Below, piece by piece: positions 35,869 to 44,590 of a stretch of 64,000 bases of DNA. Source of the DNA: Fodinibius sp. Rm-B-1B1-1. Lineage in GTDB: Bacteria; Bacteroidota; Rhodothermia; Balneolales; Balneolaceae. The stretch lies in assembly GCF_038594945.1 (NCBI RefSeq), contig NZ_JBCFYD010000002.1:868001-932000 (forward strand). Direction: 5' to 3'. The notes beneath the pieces were generated by a model. That model was not told the origin of the DNA. It saw only the letters and a list, made by a program, of their open reading frames with translations, and did not search any database. Position 1 is the stretch's first letter, and the number at the start of each line of letters is the position of its first letter. Both the position numbers and the translations under genes were made by a program.

Positions 35869-37257
35869 ATGGCAAAAATTCATCTACATAGATTCAGAAC
35901 ATTTTTTATTGGTCTGCTCATCATTGGTTTTTGGGTGAGCTGCGACAACAATCGGACTCAAAATACCAAAGAAACTAACACCTATGAGAAAAAAATCCAG
36001 GATATAAAAGCAGAAATTTCTGCGGACACATTAGAAGCCAATATTCGTGAGCTTACCTCATTCTATACACGTCACACTGCATCTGACACCGCCAGTGACA
36101 CCACAGGCATAGGCGCGGCCCGCCGGTGGGTCTACGGTCAATTTAAAGATTATCAACAACGCTCTAATGGGCGGCTGCATGTGCAATACAGTTCTTTTAC
36201 AGCAGATGATCAGCCAAAACTTGAAGCAGAAACGGAAATCGTTAATATATTAGCTTATCTGCCCGGTACACAATTAGAGAGCAAAGATCGTATGTATCTT
36301 GTTACGGCCCATTATGATTCTCGTGCCTCTGATCTTATGGATGCAAGAAGTCAGGCTCCGGGAGCCAGTGATAACGCATCCGGAACGGCAGCCGTGCTTG
36401 AGTTGGCAAGGGTAATGTCGAATTATGAATTTGATGCTACTATAGTATTTTTGGCTTTAGCCGGAAAAGAGCAGGGGCAACTGGGCGCCAAATATATTGC
36501 CGAGCAGGCCTCCTCACAAAATCGTCATATTGCCGGCATTCTTAATAATGATATTATTGGTAACCACCGTGGAATAAAGAAACCAGACACCGTTCGTGTT
36601 TTTGCTCCCGGAATTTCTTCTGACGGTAAATTAACTCAATATCAACAAACGTTGTTACATACAGGTGGAGAAAATGATACTCCGAGCCGCCAGTTGGGGC
36701 GATTCATGTATCATATTAGTGAAAAATATTTTAATGACGTTTCAGTTGACCTGATCTATCGAAAAGATCGGTATTGGCATAAAGGAGATCATTTGGCCTT
36801 TCTCGAGTATGATTATCCATCTGTTAGAATCAGTCAGCTTACCGAGAAACATCGACGTCATGACCAAGATGTACGCACCGAGGATGGAAAACAATACGGC
36901 GATCTACCCAAGTTTATCAACTTTGATTATACTGCCAATGTCACGAGGCTAAATGCTATAACATTGGCGACGCTGGCCGATGCACCGGCTCCTCCAACAA
37001 GAGTAAAAATTGTTATTGATAAATCGTTTACTGATACTCGATTGAAATGGAAGTCTAATAAAGAACCGGATTTCAAAGGATATAATATTGTTTGGCGCAG
37101 GCCATCTCAACCACACTGGCAGCATTCAAAATTTGTTGGAGATACCTTAGAATACCGGCTTAAAGATGTGCCCAGAGATAATTTTATTTTTGGCGTTCGT
37201 TCCGTGGATAACTTCGGACACGAGAGTCCGGCCGTATTTCCTACCCCTGCCTTGTAA
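35869..37257 (+). CDS. Zinc aminopeptidase lipoprotein (M28) with C-terminal FN3-like domain
   Basis: 462 residues, lipobox FWVSC (Cys25). M28 core (about 65-345): HYDSR (ligand His and Asp region), GASDNASGTAAVLELAR (bridging Asp), LNNDIIGN and KGDHLAF. The family EE pair (base then ligand Glu), usually GEEQG, reads GKEQG here, so the first Glu is Lys. Residues about 365-460 form a fibronectin type III-like module. Acts in the periplasm or at the surface on peptides. Confidence 0.85.
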   Translation: MAKIHLHRFRTFFIGLLIIGFWVSCDNNRTQNTKETNTYEKKIQDIKAEISADTLEANIRELTSFYTRHTASDTASDTTGIGAARRWVYGQFKDYQQRSNGRLHVQYSSFTADDQPKLEAETEIVNILAYLPGTQLESKDRMYLVTAHYDSRASDLMDARSQAPGASDNASGTAAVLELARVMSNYEFDATIVFLALAGKEQGQLGAKYIAEQASSQNRHIAGILNNDIIGNHRGIKKPDTVRVFAPGISSDGKLTQYQQTLLHTGGENDTPSRQLGRFMYHISEKYFNDVSVDLIYRKDRYWHKGDHLAFLEYDYPSVRISQLTEKHRRHDQDVRTEDGKQYGDLPKFINFDYTANVTRLNAITLATLADAPAPPTRVKIVIDKSFTDTRLKWKSNKEPDFKGYNIVWRRPSQPHWQHSKFVGDTLEYRLKDVPRDNFIFGVRSVDNFGHESPAVFPTPAL

Positions 37258-37351
37258 GTCATCTACATAAAAACAATCATGTCGTGCTAAATTTGCCCTG
37301 TCCCAGCCATTCAGGATAACACATATTTTTTCAAAGCTCTCTTCCAACAAC

Positions 37352-37846
37352 TTAAGTGAGAAGAGTTTTAAAAAATTGTTCGACTTTTTCTTGTGATGAC
37401 TTTTCAAATAGTAGCGGGCGACCACTAAATTCAAACAGGTTTAATTCTCGATCAGTATCGGTAAAACGTATTTTAAACGTTTTAATAGAGGGTTTTAAAT
37501 TTTGTAGCATTACATTAACTCCTGCTGAAGTAGCAAAAACCTCTTTGACGGTCTCTTTTGCAAACTCCTCTTCTTGTATAATTTCTCCTTTTTTTTGATA
37601 GGAAATAATAACTTCACTATCCGTCGTATCCAATAACACACTTATCGGACCATTCATTATTTGCAGGTAACAAAGCACTGTTAGTGCAAAAAAAACAAAA
37701 GCCCCCAATCGGGTTATACTTATCCAGAATGGATCTTCTAACATCAGAAATACAATAAATATCACAGTACTTGCAAGGGCAGAGATGATGGTACCGCTTT
37801 TCCAAAAATCATAATTAGCTTCGGTCACTGATACGGTAGGCTGCAT
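37352..37846 (-). CDS. Hypothetical two-helix membrane protein
   Basis: 164 residues, with two adjacent hydrophobic segments (about 17-36 and 43-65) and a cytoplasmic alpha/beta tail. No family recognised. The arrangement resembles PH-domain-like bacterial membrane proteins but is not diagnostic. It converges with the M28 gene. Confidence 0.6.
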   Translation of the reverse strand: MQPTVSVTEANYDFWKSGTIISALASTVIFIVFLMLEDPFWISITRLGAFVFFALTVLCYLQIMNGPISVLLDTTDSEVIISYQKKGEIIQEEEFAKETVKEVFATSAGVNVMLQNLKPSIKTFKIRFTDTDRELNLFEFSGRPLLFEKSSQEKVEQFFKTLLT

Positions 37847-38005
37847 TGGATACTCTTAATTTAATTACTGATTATGTTAGCTCTGTAGTAGGTGCAAAAA
37901 TATAAAAATCTTCTTTTTTACCTTGCACCTCATGGAGCTGACTTATAGATTACCTTTAAAATAAGGAAACTGTTCTTGCACATATCACATTAGGGAAAAT
38001 TGATT

Positions 38006-38134
38006 ATGGCTCAAAAAAAGAAAGAATCTGAAGGGAAAACAATTGCAATTGCAGTAATTTTATTTGCAGCAGGAATTGTTGCACTTATTTATGCGGTCCA
38101 ATTTATATTTAATTATTTCTTCCCAAATTTTTGA
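38006..38134 (+). CDS. Short single-pass membrane peptide
   Basis: 42 residues from an ATG at 38006. Basic N-terminus (MAQKKKESEGK) followed by one hydrophobic helix (IAIAVILFAAGIVALIYAV). The charge layout suggests N-in topology. It sits upstream of parA, with two hairpins between, so it is probably its own unit. Function unknown. Confidence 0.5.
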   Translation: MAQKKKESEGKTIAIAVILFAAGIVALIYAVQFIFNYFFPNF

Positions 38135-38175
38135 GTATCTAAAAAATAGGGAAATATCTATTTAACCTATTCTCT

Positions 38176-38229
38176 ATTAACAGTTTTTGACTGTTAATCA
38201 ATCGAAATATTAAATAATTTTAATATTTC
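38176..38229. promoter_or_regulatory. Two adjacent perfect inverted repeats upstream of parA
   Basis: The first is ATTAACAGT (38176-38184) with ACTGTTAAT (38190-38198). The second is GAAATATTAA (38204-38213) with TTAATATTTC (38220-38229). They lie about 95 to 145 bp before parA. They may be protein binding sites for the ParA partner, or terminators of the short gene upstream, although T-runs are absent. Confidence 0.45.
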
Positions 38230-38322
38230 TGTAACAAAACACATTGTTGATACTCTATTAAATAAAGGGGCATAGCTCCAATTAATAATTGAGTATTCGG
38301 GAATCCTTAAACAGTGTGTTTT

Positions 38323-39087
38323 ATGAAAACGATCGCTTTTACCAACCAAAAAGGAGGAGTAGGGAAAACAACGTCAACTATCAATGTGGGGGCAGGTCTT
38401 GCCAAGCATGGTTTTAGTGTACTACTGGTGGATTTGGACCCACAAGCGAACTTAACTTATTCGTTACGGCTTAGTTCAAACCGACTGGACAAAAGTATAT
38501 ACGAAGTTCTCAAAGGAGATATCTCGGCTGATGAAGCTATTATCAGTCATGACGGTTTCGATATTATGCCGTCCTCAATAGACTTGTCAGGGGCAGAAAT
38601 GGAGTTTGCCAATGAACCGGCCCGGGAGATGATACTAAAAAACAAGCTAAATAGTTTATCCAAAGATTACGACTACATTCTTATCGACTGCCCGCCAAAT
38701 TTAGGCCTATTAACGCTCAATGCTTTTACAGCCGTTGAAGATTTATTTATTGTAGTGCAATCGGAATATTTGGCGCTTCACGGACTTTCTAAACTTATGG
38801 ATGTGATCCAAATCGTTAAAGAACGGCTTAATCCCGATATCGAGATTAGTGGTATCATTTGCACGCTTTATGATGGTCGTAAAAATCTGAACAAAGAAGT
38901 CGTCGATCACATAAAAGATTACTTTGGCGATAAGGTTTTCAATACTCTTATTCGGGATAATGTAGCCCTTGCCGAAGCGCCCAGTCATCATAAAACAATA
39001 TTTGAGTATGCTCCTGACAGCCATGGGGCTAAAGATTATGAAGCCTTGTCGAAAGAGATATTAAACGGACAATTGCAGCACGCGTAG
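38323..39087 (+). CDS. ParA/Soj-type partitioning ATPase
   Basis: 254 residues from the ATG at 38323. Deviant Walker A KGGVGKTT (10-17), DLDPQANLT, and IDCPPNLGLLT are textbook ParA features; ParA forms ATP-dependent gradients on the nucleoid that move cargo. There is no N-terminal HTH, so it is the Soj/type Ib size. It is followed after 28 bp by a small ribbon-helix-helix protein, not ParB. Confidence 0.9.
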   Translation: MKTIAFTNQKGGVGKTTSTINVGAGLAKHGFSVLLVDLDPQANLTYSLRLSSNRLDKSIYEVLKGDISADEAIISHDGFDIMPSSIDLSGAEMEFANEPAREMILKNKLNSLSKDYDYILIDCPPNLGLLTLNAFTAVEDLFIVVQSEYLALHGLSKLMDVIQIVKERLNPDIEISGIICTLYDGRKNLNKEVVDHIKDYFGDKVFNTLIRDNVALAEAPSHHKTIFEYAPDSHGAKDYEALSKEILNGQLQHA

Positions 39088-39115
39088 AAATTGGAATAGG
39101 GATCAGTAAAGCATT

Positions 39116-39439
39116 ATGTCTGATAATAAAAGTTTAGGGAGCAGCCCTTTTGGATTCAATGATAAGAAAAGCACAATGGCTTTTATCCCTGACCGGAATG
39201 AGTCAAAGACAAAGGAAAAGCCCAAAAAACCAATTTCTGCTGTTTCTTCCCAAAGTGGCAGTTCTACCGACCAATCACCGGAGCCCAAAAAACGTCAAAA
39301 GTCAGAAAAAAAGGTGGTGAGTTACTACCTCGAAGTTGAACTGGTTGACAAAATAAAATCGGTGGCCGACCATAAGGATATCTATTACTCCTCATTAGTG
39401 TCTATGGCGTTACGCGAATGGATCGCAAACCACACTTAA
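39116..39439 (+). CDS. ParA partner with ribbon-helix-helix C-terminus
   Basis: 107 residues. The first 65 are polar, Ser/Lys/Pro-rich and probably disordered. The C-terminal part (VVSYYLEVELVDKIKSVAD onward) has the strand then helix-helix layout of a ribbon-helix-helix DNA-binding domain. This arrangement is like ParG or other non-ParB partners of ParA. No parS was identified; the hairpins before parA are candidates. Confidence 0.7.
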   Translation: MSDNKSLGSSPFGFNDKKSTMAFIPDRNESKTKEKPKKPISAVSSQSGSSTDQSPEPKKRQKSEKKVVSYYLEVELVDKIKSVADHKDIYYSSLVSMALREWIANHT

Positions 39440-39546
39440 AGAGGGGAGTCATTTAAATAAATTTGCAAATTAATAACAGTTTCATAGTTCGATTTCTCCA
39501 TACAGTTACTTATTCTAAAGGAAAAGTAATAAGTAACTGATAATCT

Positions 39547-40308
39547 GTGAATTCAACACTTCCCGAAAAACTTCTCTCTACAAGCCGGTACGAACTCCGC
39601 CTGGCAAGAACGGAATCCGATATGCGAGCGGCACAATCACTGCGCTATCGCGTGTTTAATGTCGAACTGGGTGAAGGATTAGAAAGATCCCATGAATATG
39701 AGCTCGACATTGACCGTTTTGATATGCAGTGCGATCATCTCATTGTTATTGAACAACAATCGGGCCGTGTAATTGGTACCTATCGTTTACAAACATATCA
39801 AAAAGCAAAAGAAGGCTACGGCTTATATACAGCAGATGAATTTGATTTATCTGCATTGCCGTCGGATGTCCTTGAAGATGCCGTGGAAGTGGGACGGGCC
39901 TGCATCGAAAAAAAGCACCGAAATGGACGTGTTCTATATCTCTTATGGAGGGGGATTGCAAAATATATGGAGATGACTAAATCGCGTTATCTTTTGGGAT
40001 GTTGTTCAATCAAAAGTATTGATCCCAAAGAAGGCTGGATTGTCTGGGATTACTTGCATCATAACGATTTAATTAACCCTTCACTGCAAGTAACTACTAA
40101 AAGTGATTTCGCATGTCCTGAAATGGAGAGAGATACCAACGCGTGGCACCAGGTAACGTTGCCCGAACTGTTTGAGCTTTATATTGATATAGGAGCAACA
40201 GTACTTTCAAAACCAGCATTGGATTGTAATTTTAAGACCATCGATTTTTTAATTCTGGTTGATATTGAAAACCTTGACGACCGGTCGCGATCACTCTTTT
40301 TTCGTTAA
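39547..40308 (+). CDS. GNAT-type N-acyl amino acid synthase (OlsB/GlsB-like)
   Basis: 253 residues with a GTG start. The N-terminal GNAT-like domain (LARTESDMRAAQSLRYRVF, YELDIDRFDMQCDHLIV and EVGRACIEKKHRNG) is that of OlsB-type acyl-ACP:amino acid N-acyltransferases. The product is N-acyl-ornithine or, as in Bacteroides glycine lipid synthesis, N-acyl-glycine; the amino acid cannot be read from sequence. The next gene, a PlsC-type enzyme, starts 3 bp downstream. Confidence 0.82.
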   Translation: MNSTLPEKLLSTSRYELRLARTESDMRAAQSLRYRVFNVELGEGLERSHEYELDIDRFDMQCDHLIVIEQQSGRVIGTYRLQTYQKAKEGYGLYTADEFDLSALPSDVLEDAVEVGRACIEKKHRNGRVLYLLWRGIAKYMEMTKSRYLLGCCSIKSIDPKEGWIVWDYLHHNDLINPSLQVTTKSDFACPEMERDTNAWHQVTLPELFELYIDIGATVLSKPALDCNFKTIDFLILVDIENLDDRSRSLFFR

Positions 40309-40311
40309 GCT

Positions 40312-41085
40312 ATGGCTTTGAAAGACACTTTTCGGGCATTCCTTCGTATAATAGCATTCTTGACGATCACCGTTACCACGGTTATTACTACCGCAATGGG
40401 TGATATACTCTTGGGCTTCATAAGTCAAAGTGGGGTGGTCCGGTGGAAAAACAAGGTAATAAAATGGTGGGCGCGATGGTCCTCAAAAGTGTTGGGATTT
40501 AACATAAAAGTTACGGGGAATCCTCCCGAAGCACCATTTTTCCTGGTCTCGAATCACTTAAGTTATGTTGATGTTATTCCACTGTGGTATTATTTGGATG
40601 CTACGTTTATTGCCAAGAGTGAAATAAAATCATGGCCATTTTTTGGCTGGGCCACCCAGAAGTTAGGCGTCCTTTTTATTGACCGGCAATTGCGTAGCGA
40701 TGTCAAGCGAATGAATAAACAAATTGCAGACAGTATAAATGCCGAACAGGGAGTCATCCTTTTTCCCGAGGGAACAAGTTCAAAAGGAAAGAAGGTTTTA
40801 CCTTTTAAATCCTCTTTGTTAAACTATCCCGCGGAAAAAAATATGCCAGTTCATTACGCTTCTATTTCGTATCGTAGCCTTGATACTGATCGTCCCGCAT
40901 GGTCACATGTTTGTTGGTGGGGAGACATGAGCTTTTTGCCTCATTTTTGGGAATTATTAAAAATAAAACACATTGAAGTGATTATAGATTTTGGGGAAAG
41001 CATTTCAGCAAAGGACCGGAAAGTGTTATCAAGCAAACTGCAAAAAGCGGTATCTAAATCATTTAAACCAGTAATTACTTCTTAA
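40312..41085 (+). CDS. O-acyltransferase of aminolipid synthesis (OlsA/GlsA-like, PlsC family)
   Basis: 257 residues. HX4D motif is NHLSYVD (about 82-88) and the second motif is FPEGTSSKG (about 154-162). N-terminal hydrophobic segment (10-30). Its tight coupling to the OlsB-like gene makes second acylation of a lyso-aminolipid the likely reaction. A separate PlsC at 8721 is available for phospholipids. Confidence 0.85.
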   Translation: MALKDTFRAFLRIIAFLTITVTTVITTAMGDILLGFISQSGVVRWKNKVIKWWARWSSKVLGFNIKVTGNPPEAPFFLVSNHLSYVDVIPLWYYLDATFIAKSEIKSWPFFGWATQKLGVLFIDRQLRSDVKRMNKQIADSINAEQGVILFPEGTSSKGKKVLPFKSSLLNYPAEKNMPVHYASISYRSLDTDRPAWSHVCWWGDMSFLPHFWELLKIKHIEVIIDFGESISAKDRKVLSSKLQKAVSKSFKPVITS

Positions 41086-41114
41086 TACCATAGCAATTCA
41101 TAATATTGTTTTAG

Positions 41115-43706
41115 ATGCTTCATAGGTGGAAAAAATATATCCTCATTTACATTGCGCTTCTTGCAGCATCTCATCTTGTATCATTCTTTTTCCAGGCCCC
41201 AATTCCAGAAGAAAGCAACACCGATCTATCTGTTGAATTAAAGGTTGTTGCCAACGACCAGACGCTTCAAGAGGAAACCATATCCATAGATTATAAAGAC
41301 GTTTATACGGGTAAGAATGAGAATCCGCCAATTATCGTATTATTACCCGGTGGACCTGAAGGGCCGGAGGTCTTTCAGGAAATTATACCGAAGTTGTCTT
41401 CTGAAATGAGGATCTTAGTCCCTTTTCTACCCGGATATGGTATCGAGAATGATAATCTACCCAGCTATTCTTTTGAAACATCTGCCGTGTATACCTCCCA
41501 ATTTCTGGATCAGCTTAATGTATCAAACGCGCATATATTTGGTTTTGGATTGGGCGGTGCCAGTGCGATCTACCTCGCTCACAATCACTCCGAGAAGATC
41601 TCCTCGCTGGGATTAATGGGAGCGATTGGGGTACAAGAGCTGGAATTATTGGGCAGCTATCGGCTTAATCATGCCGTGCATGGCCTACAGCTTACAGCGG
41701 TTTGGCTACTGCATAATGCCATTCCGCATTTTGGACTTTTTGATGCCTTTGACTGGGACGTTTCTTACGCCAAGCGCCAATATGAGTCTGATCAGCGGCC
41801 TATTCGATCTCATCTGAAGGAGTATGAAAAGCCCATGCTTATTCTGCACGGAAAGGAAGATCCCCTGGTTCCCCTTGCTGCAGCCCAAGAGCATCATCGC
41901 ATTGTGCCACAAAGTCAAATTACGTTATTTGATGCGGACCATGATTTATTAGAAACACATAGCGATTCTGTAAGCTCTCGTATCAATAGGTTTATCCAAA
42001 GTGTTGAACACGGAAGAGCAAAGACCGCTGCCAATGCATCCAAAGAACGTATTGAAGAGGCTCAGAAATCCTTTTCAAATGTAGAATTCGCCAAATTCGA
42101 GGGCCTTTCTCTACTGATTATCATGATTATTATCATATTAGGTACACTTATTAGTGAGGACTTAACATGCATTGGCGCCGGGTTACTGGTGGCTCGCGGA
42201 TTAATCGGCTTCGGTCCGGCCGTGCTGGCATGTTTCTTAGGTATTTTTATTGGGGATATCGGACTTTATGCAGCCGGACGAATATTGGGGCGCCCGGCCA
42301 TTAAAAGAGCACCCTTAAAATGGATAATATCAGAAAAAGATCTCGAAAAGAGTGCGCAATGGTTTAAGGTAAAAGGTCCGGCCATCATTATAGCCACCCG
42401 TTTTTTACCCGGCAGTAGGCTACCTACCTACTTTAGTGCCGGTGTCATTCGGGCGGGCTTCTGGATGTTTTTATTTTACTTTATCCTTTCAGGATTAGTT
42501 TGGACCCCCATTATTGTAGGAATATCTAAACTGCTTGGTAACGAGTTATTGCGATATTTTTCGGTCTATCAAGATTATGCGCTCTGGGTCTTTCTGGGAG
42601 CAATTGCTTTTATCATTTTCCTGATTAAAGTGATTGTTCCCGCTTTCAGTTACAAAGGGCGAAGACTATTGCTGTCTCGCTATCGCAAGTTGACCCGCTG
42701 GCAATACTGGTCGCCTCTCATTCTGTACATACCTGTTGGACTTTATATCATTTCTCTGGGGATTAAATACCGATGCTTAACCTTATTTACGGCTGCAAAC
42801 CCGGCAATCCCTGATGGAGGAATCATTGGTGAGTCTAAAAGTGCTATTTTAGATCTTTTTGATGATCAATCACATATAGCTCGGTACACCAAGATCACCG
42901 CCAGTAATACTTTTGAGCAACGGTTATCCCAAGCCGATATATTTATGGAGAAGCGTGATTTAAGATATCCTATTGTAGCAAAACCAGATGTGGGAGAACG
43001 AGGAAAAGGGGTCTCCATCGTAAAAGATCGGTATGAACTGCAGGATTACCTTTCCAAGGCAGAAGCTGACGTAATTATCCAAGAGTATATAATAGGGAAG
43101 GAGGTTGGTGTTTTTTATTACCGGATGCCAGATGAAGATCAAGGTCATATCTATTCAATTACCAAAAAAGAACTACCCAAGGTCATAGGGGATGGAGAGC
43201 GTACGTTACAGGAGCTTATCCTGGCAAATAATCAGATGGTAAATATGGCTAAGGTATACCTGCAAGCGAATGATCACCGTTTATATGAAATTCCCGATCA
43301 AGGAGAAGAAATAACCTTGGTCGAACTGGGTACTCATGCACGGGGAGCTGTATTCTATGACGGGGAAGAGCTTATAACCAATGCACTGCAAAATAAGATG
43401 AATGAGATCGCAAAATCAGCAGATGGGTTTTATTTTGGGAGATTTGATATCAAGGTACCCACTTATGAGGATTTACAAAAAGGGCAAGATTTAAAAGTGG
43501 TTGAGGTAAATGGCGTAAGTTCTGAGTCAGTTAATATTTATGATGAACAGTATTCTTTCTTTGAGGGGCAACAAGTGCTAATGGGGCAGTGGCAAATAGC
43601 TTTTCAAATAGGGCAGCAAGTAGTTGCCAAAGGGGAAGAGGCTACCAACGTTTACCCATTTTTAAAGCGGGTCTTTAAAGCTTCTGTTAGGACCCCTGAA
43701 AGATAG
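41115..43706 (+). CDS. Triple-fusion membrane protein: alpha/beta-hydrolase, DedA and ATP-grasp
   Basis: 863 residues. A signal-anchor helix (about 8-27) precedes an alpha/beta-hydrolase domain (about 60-295) with acid D249 and His276, but the nucleophile elbow reads GFGLG (143-147), so the Ser is Gly. Residues about 330-510 are a DedA/VTT integral domain (SEDL at 347-350, GDIGLYAAGR at 380-389, TRFLPGSR at 428-435). From about 530 comes another helix, then an ATP-grasp domain (about 600-850; YPIVAKPDVGERGKGVSIV, KVVEVNGVSS). It follows the aminolipid genes by 30 bp. Possible roles are lipid transport plus carboxylate-amine ligation; this is inference. Confidence 0.8.
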   Translation: MLHRWKKYILIYIALLAASHLVSFFFQAPIPEESNTDLSVELKVVANDQTLQEETISIDYKDVYTGKNENPPIIVLLPGGPEGPEVFQEIIPKLSSEMRILVPFLPGYGIENDNLPSYSFETSAVYTSQFLDQLNVSNAHIFGFGLGGASAIYLAHNHSEKISSLGLMGAIGVQELELLGSYRLNHAVHGLQLTAVWLLHNAIPHFGLFDAFDWDVSYAKRQYESDQRPIRSHLKEYEKPMLILHGKEDPLVPLAAAQEHHRIVPQSQITLFDADHDLLETHSDSVSSRINRFIQSVEHGRAKTAANASKERIEEAQKSFSNVEFAKFEGLSLLIIMIIIILGTLISEDLTCIGAGLLVARGLIGFGPAVLACFLGIFIGDIGLYAAGRILGRPAIKRAPLKWIISEKDLEKSAQWFKVKGPAIIIATRFLPGSRLPTYFSAGVIRAGFWMFLFYFILSGLVWTPIIVGISKLLGNELLRYFSVYQDYALWVFLGAIAFIIFLIKVIVPAFSYKGRRLLLSRYRKLTRWQYWSPLILYIPVGLYIISLGIKYRCLTLFTAANPAIPDGGIIGESKSAILDLFDDQSHIARYTKITASNTFEQRLSQADIFMEKRDLRYPIVAKPDVGERGKGVSIVKDRYELQDYLSKAEADVIIQEYIIGKEVGVFYYRMPDEDQGHIYSITKKELPKVIGDGERTLQELILANNQMVNMAKVYLQANDHRLYEIPDQGEEITLVELGTHARGAVFYDGEELITNALQNKMNEIAKSADGFYFGRFDIKVPTYEDLQKGQDLKVVEVNGVSSESVNIYDEQYSFFEGQQVLMGQWQIAFQIGQQVVAKGEEATNVYPFLKRVFKASVRTPER

Positions 43707-43972
43707 AATTTAAAACAGATTCGGGATTAGAAATCGTCCAACCCCCAATAAAACACTGAGTTTAATCCATAAGATAGGTCAATCCGTTGCTAAATATAGG
43801 GAAGTTGAATTGTTTGAAGAGCACCCACTGCAAATCTCTCTTAGAGAAGAGGAATTGAATGCCTTGTTCGTGTGGCGGCTGAACTTGCCATCCTATGGAT
43901 ATTAGAAGCACCTGCTACCCATCCAAGAGTAAACCCAGTGCTTTGATGAAAGCAGTGGCATTCAATCTCGTC

Positions 43973-44527
43973 CTAAAAATACTTTTCAAGCATCTCTTTC
44001 GCTTTTGTGTGATCAAGCTCAACAGCCCGCCGAAAATCCTTTTCTGCCTCGTCCATTTTTTCTGAGATCATAAAGCTGCAACCCCTGTTAAATAACAATT
44101 CAGCATTGTCAGCATTTATGTCGATCGCTTTGGTGAAATATTTTATAGCCCGGTCATGTTCACCCAAAATATGAGCAAAAATCATCGCTGCCCCTTGTAA
44201 AGCAGACAAATTTTCCCCATTTAAATCAATTGCGTTTTTAAACTGTGCAAGCGCTTTTTGAGGTTTGCCGTTGTTGTGATACAGGGTGCCAAGCAGTTGA
44301 TATAGTTGATCATCCTCTGGCTGCTGTTTTGTAGCAAAAAGAAGAAATTCTTCTGCTTCCTCGGAATCACCATTCAACACCTTTAAAAGTCCTTTATTAC
44401 GAAGGGCTTGCTTGTGAGAAGGTTCTCTGTTTAAAACTTGATTAAACAAGCGCAGGGCATGCTCATGATTTTCATTTTCTAAATTCTCTTTTGCCCGCTC
44501 AAATATTTTCTCAGTTTTTTGACCCAT
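43973..44527 (-). CDS. TPR repeat protein
   Basis: 184 residues, no signal peptide. Several tetratricopeptide repeats are visible, for example ALRLFNQVLNREPSHKQAL, ALAQFKNAIDLNGENLSAL, AIKYFTKAIDINADNAELL and AEKDFRRAVELDHTKA, covering about 20-180. TPR proteins mediate protein contacts; no partner can be named. The upstream gene is the Gfo/Idh oxidoreductase on the same strand, 63 bp away. Confidence 0.85.
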   Translation of the reverse strand: MGQKTEKIFERAKENLENENHEHALRLFNQVLNREPSHKQALRNKGLLKVLNGDSEEAEEFLLFATKQQPEDDQLYQLLGTLYHNNGKPQKALAQFKNAIDLNGENLSALQGAAMIFAHILGEHDRAIKYFTKAIDINADNAELLFNRGCSFMISEKMDEAEKDFRRAVELDHTKAKEMLEKYF

Positions 44528-44590
44528 GATATCGCTATGCGAATTAAAACGTTAGCTTAAGATAAGAATTAAATAATTTTTGTGGTGATA

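Noticed and set aside
43750-43905. Open frame of about 50 codons (contains HPLQISLREEELNALF)
   Set aside because: No start codon or ribosome binding site, and an inverted ATTGAATGCC/GGCATTCAAT pair spans it; could be a gene fossil but cannot be supported.
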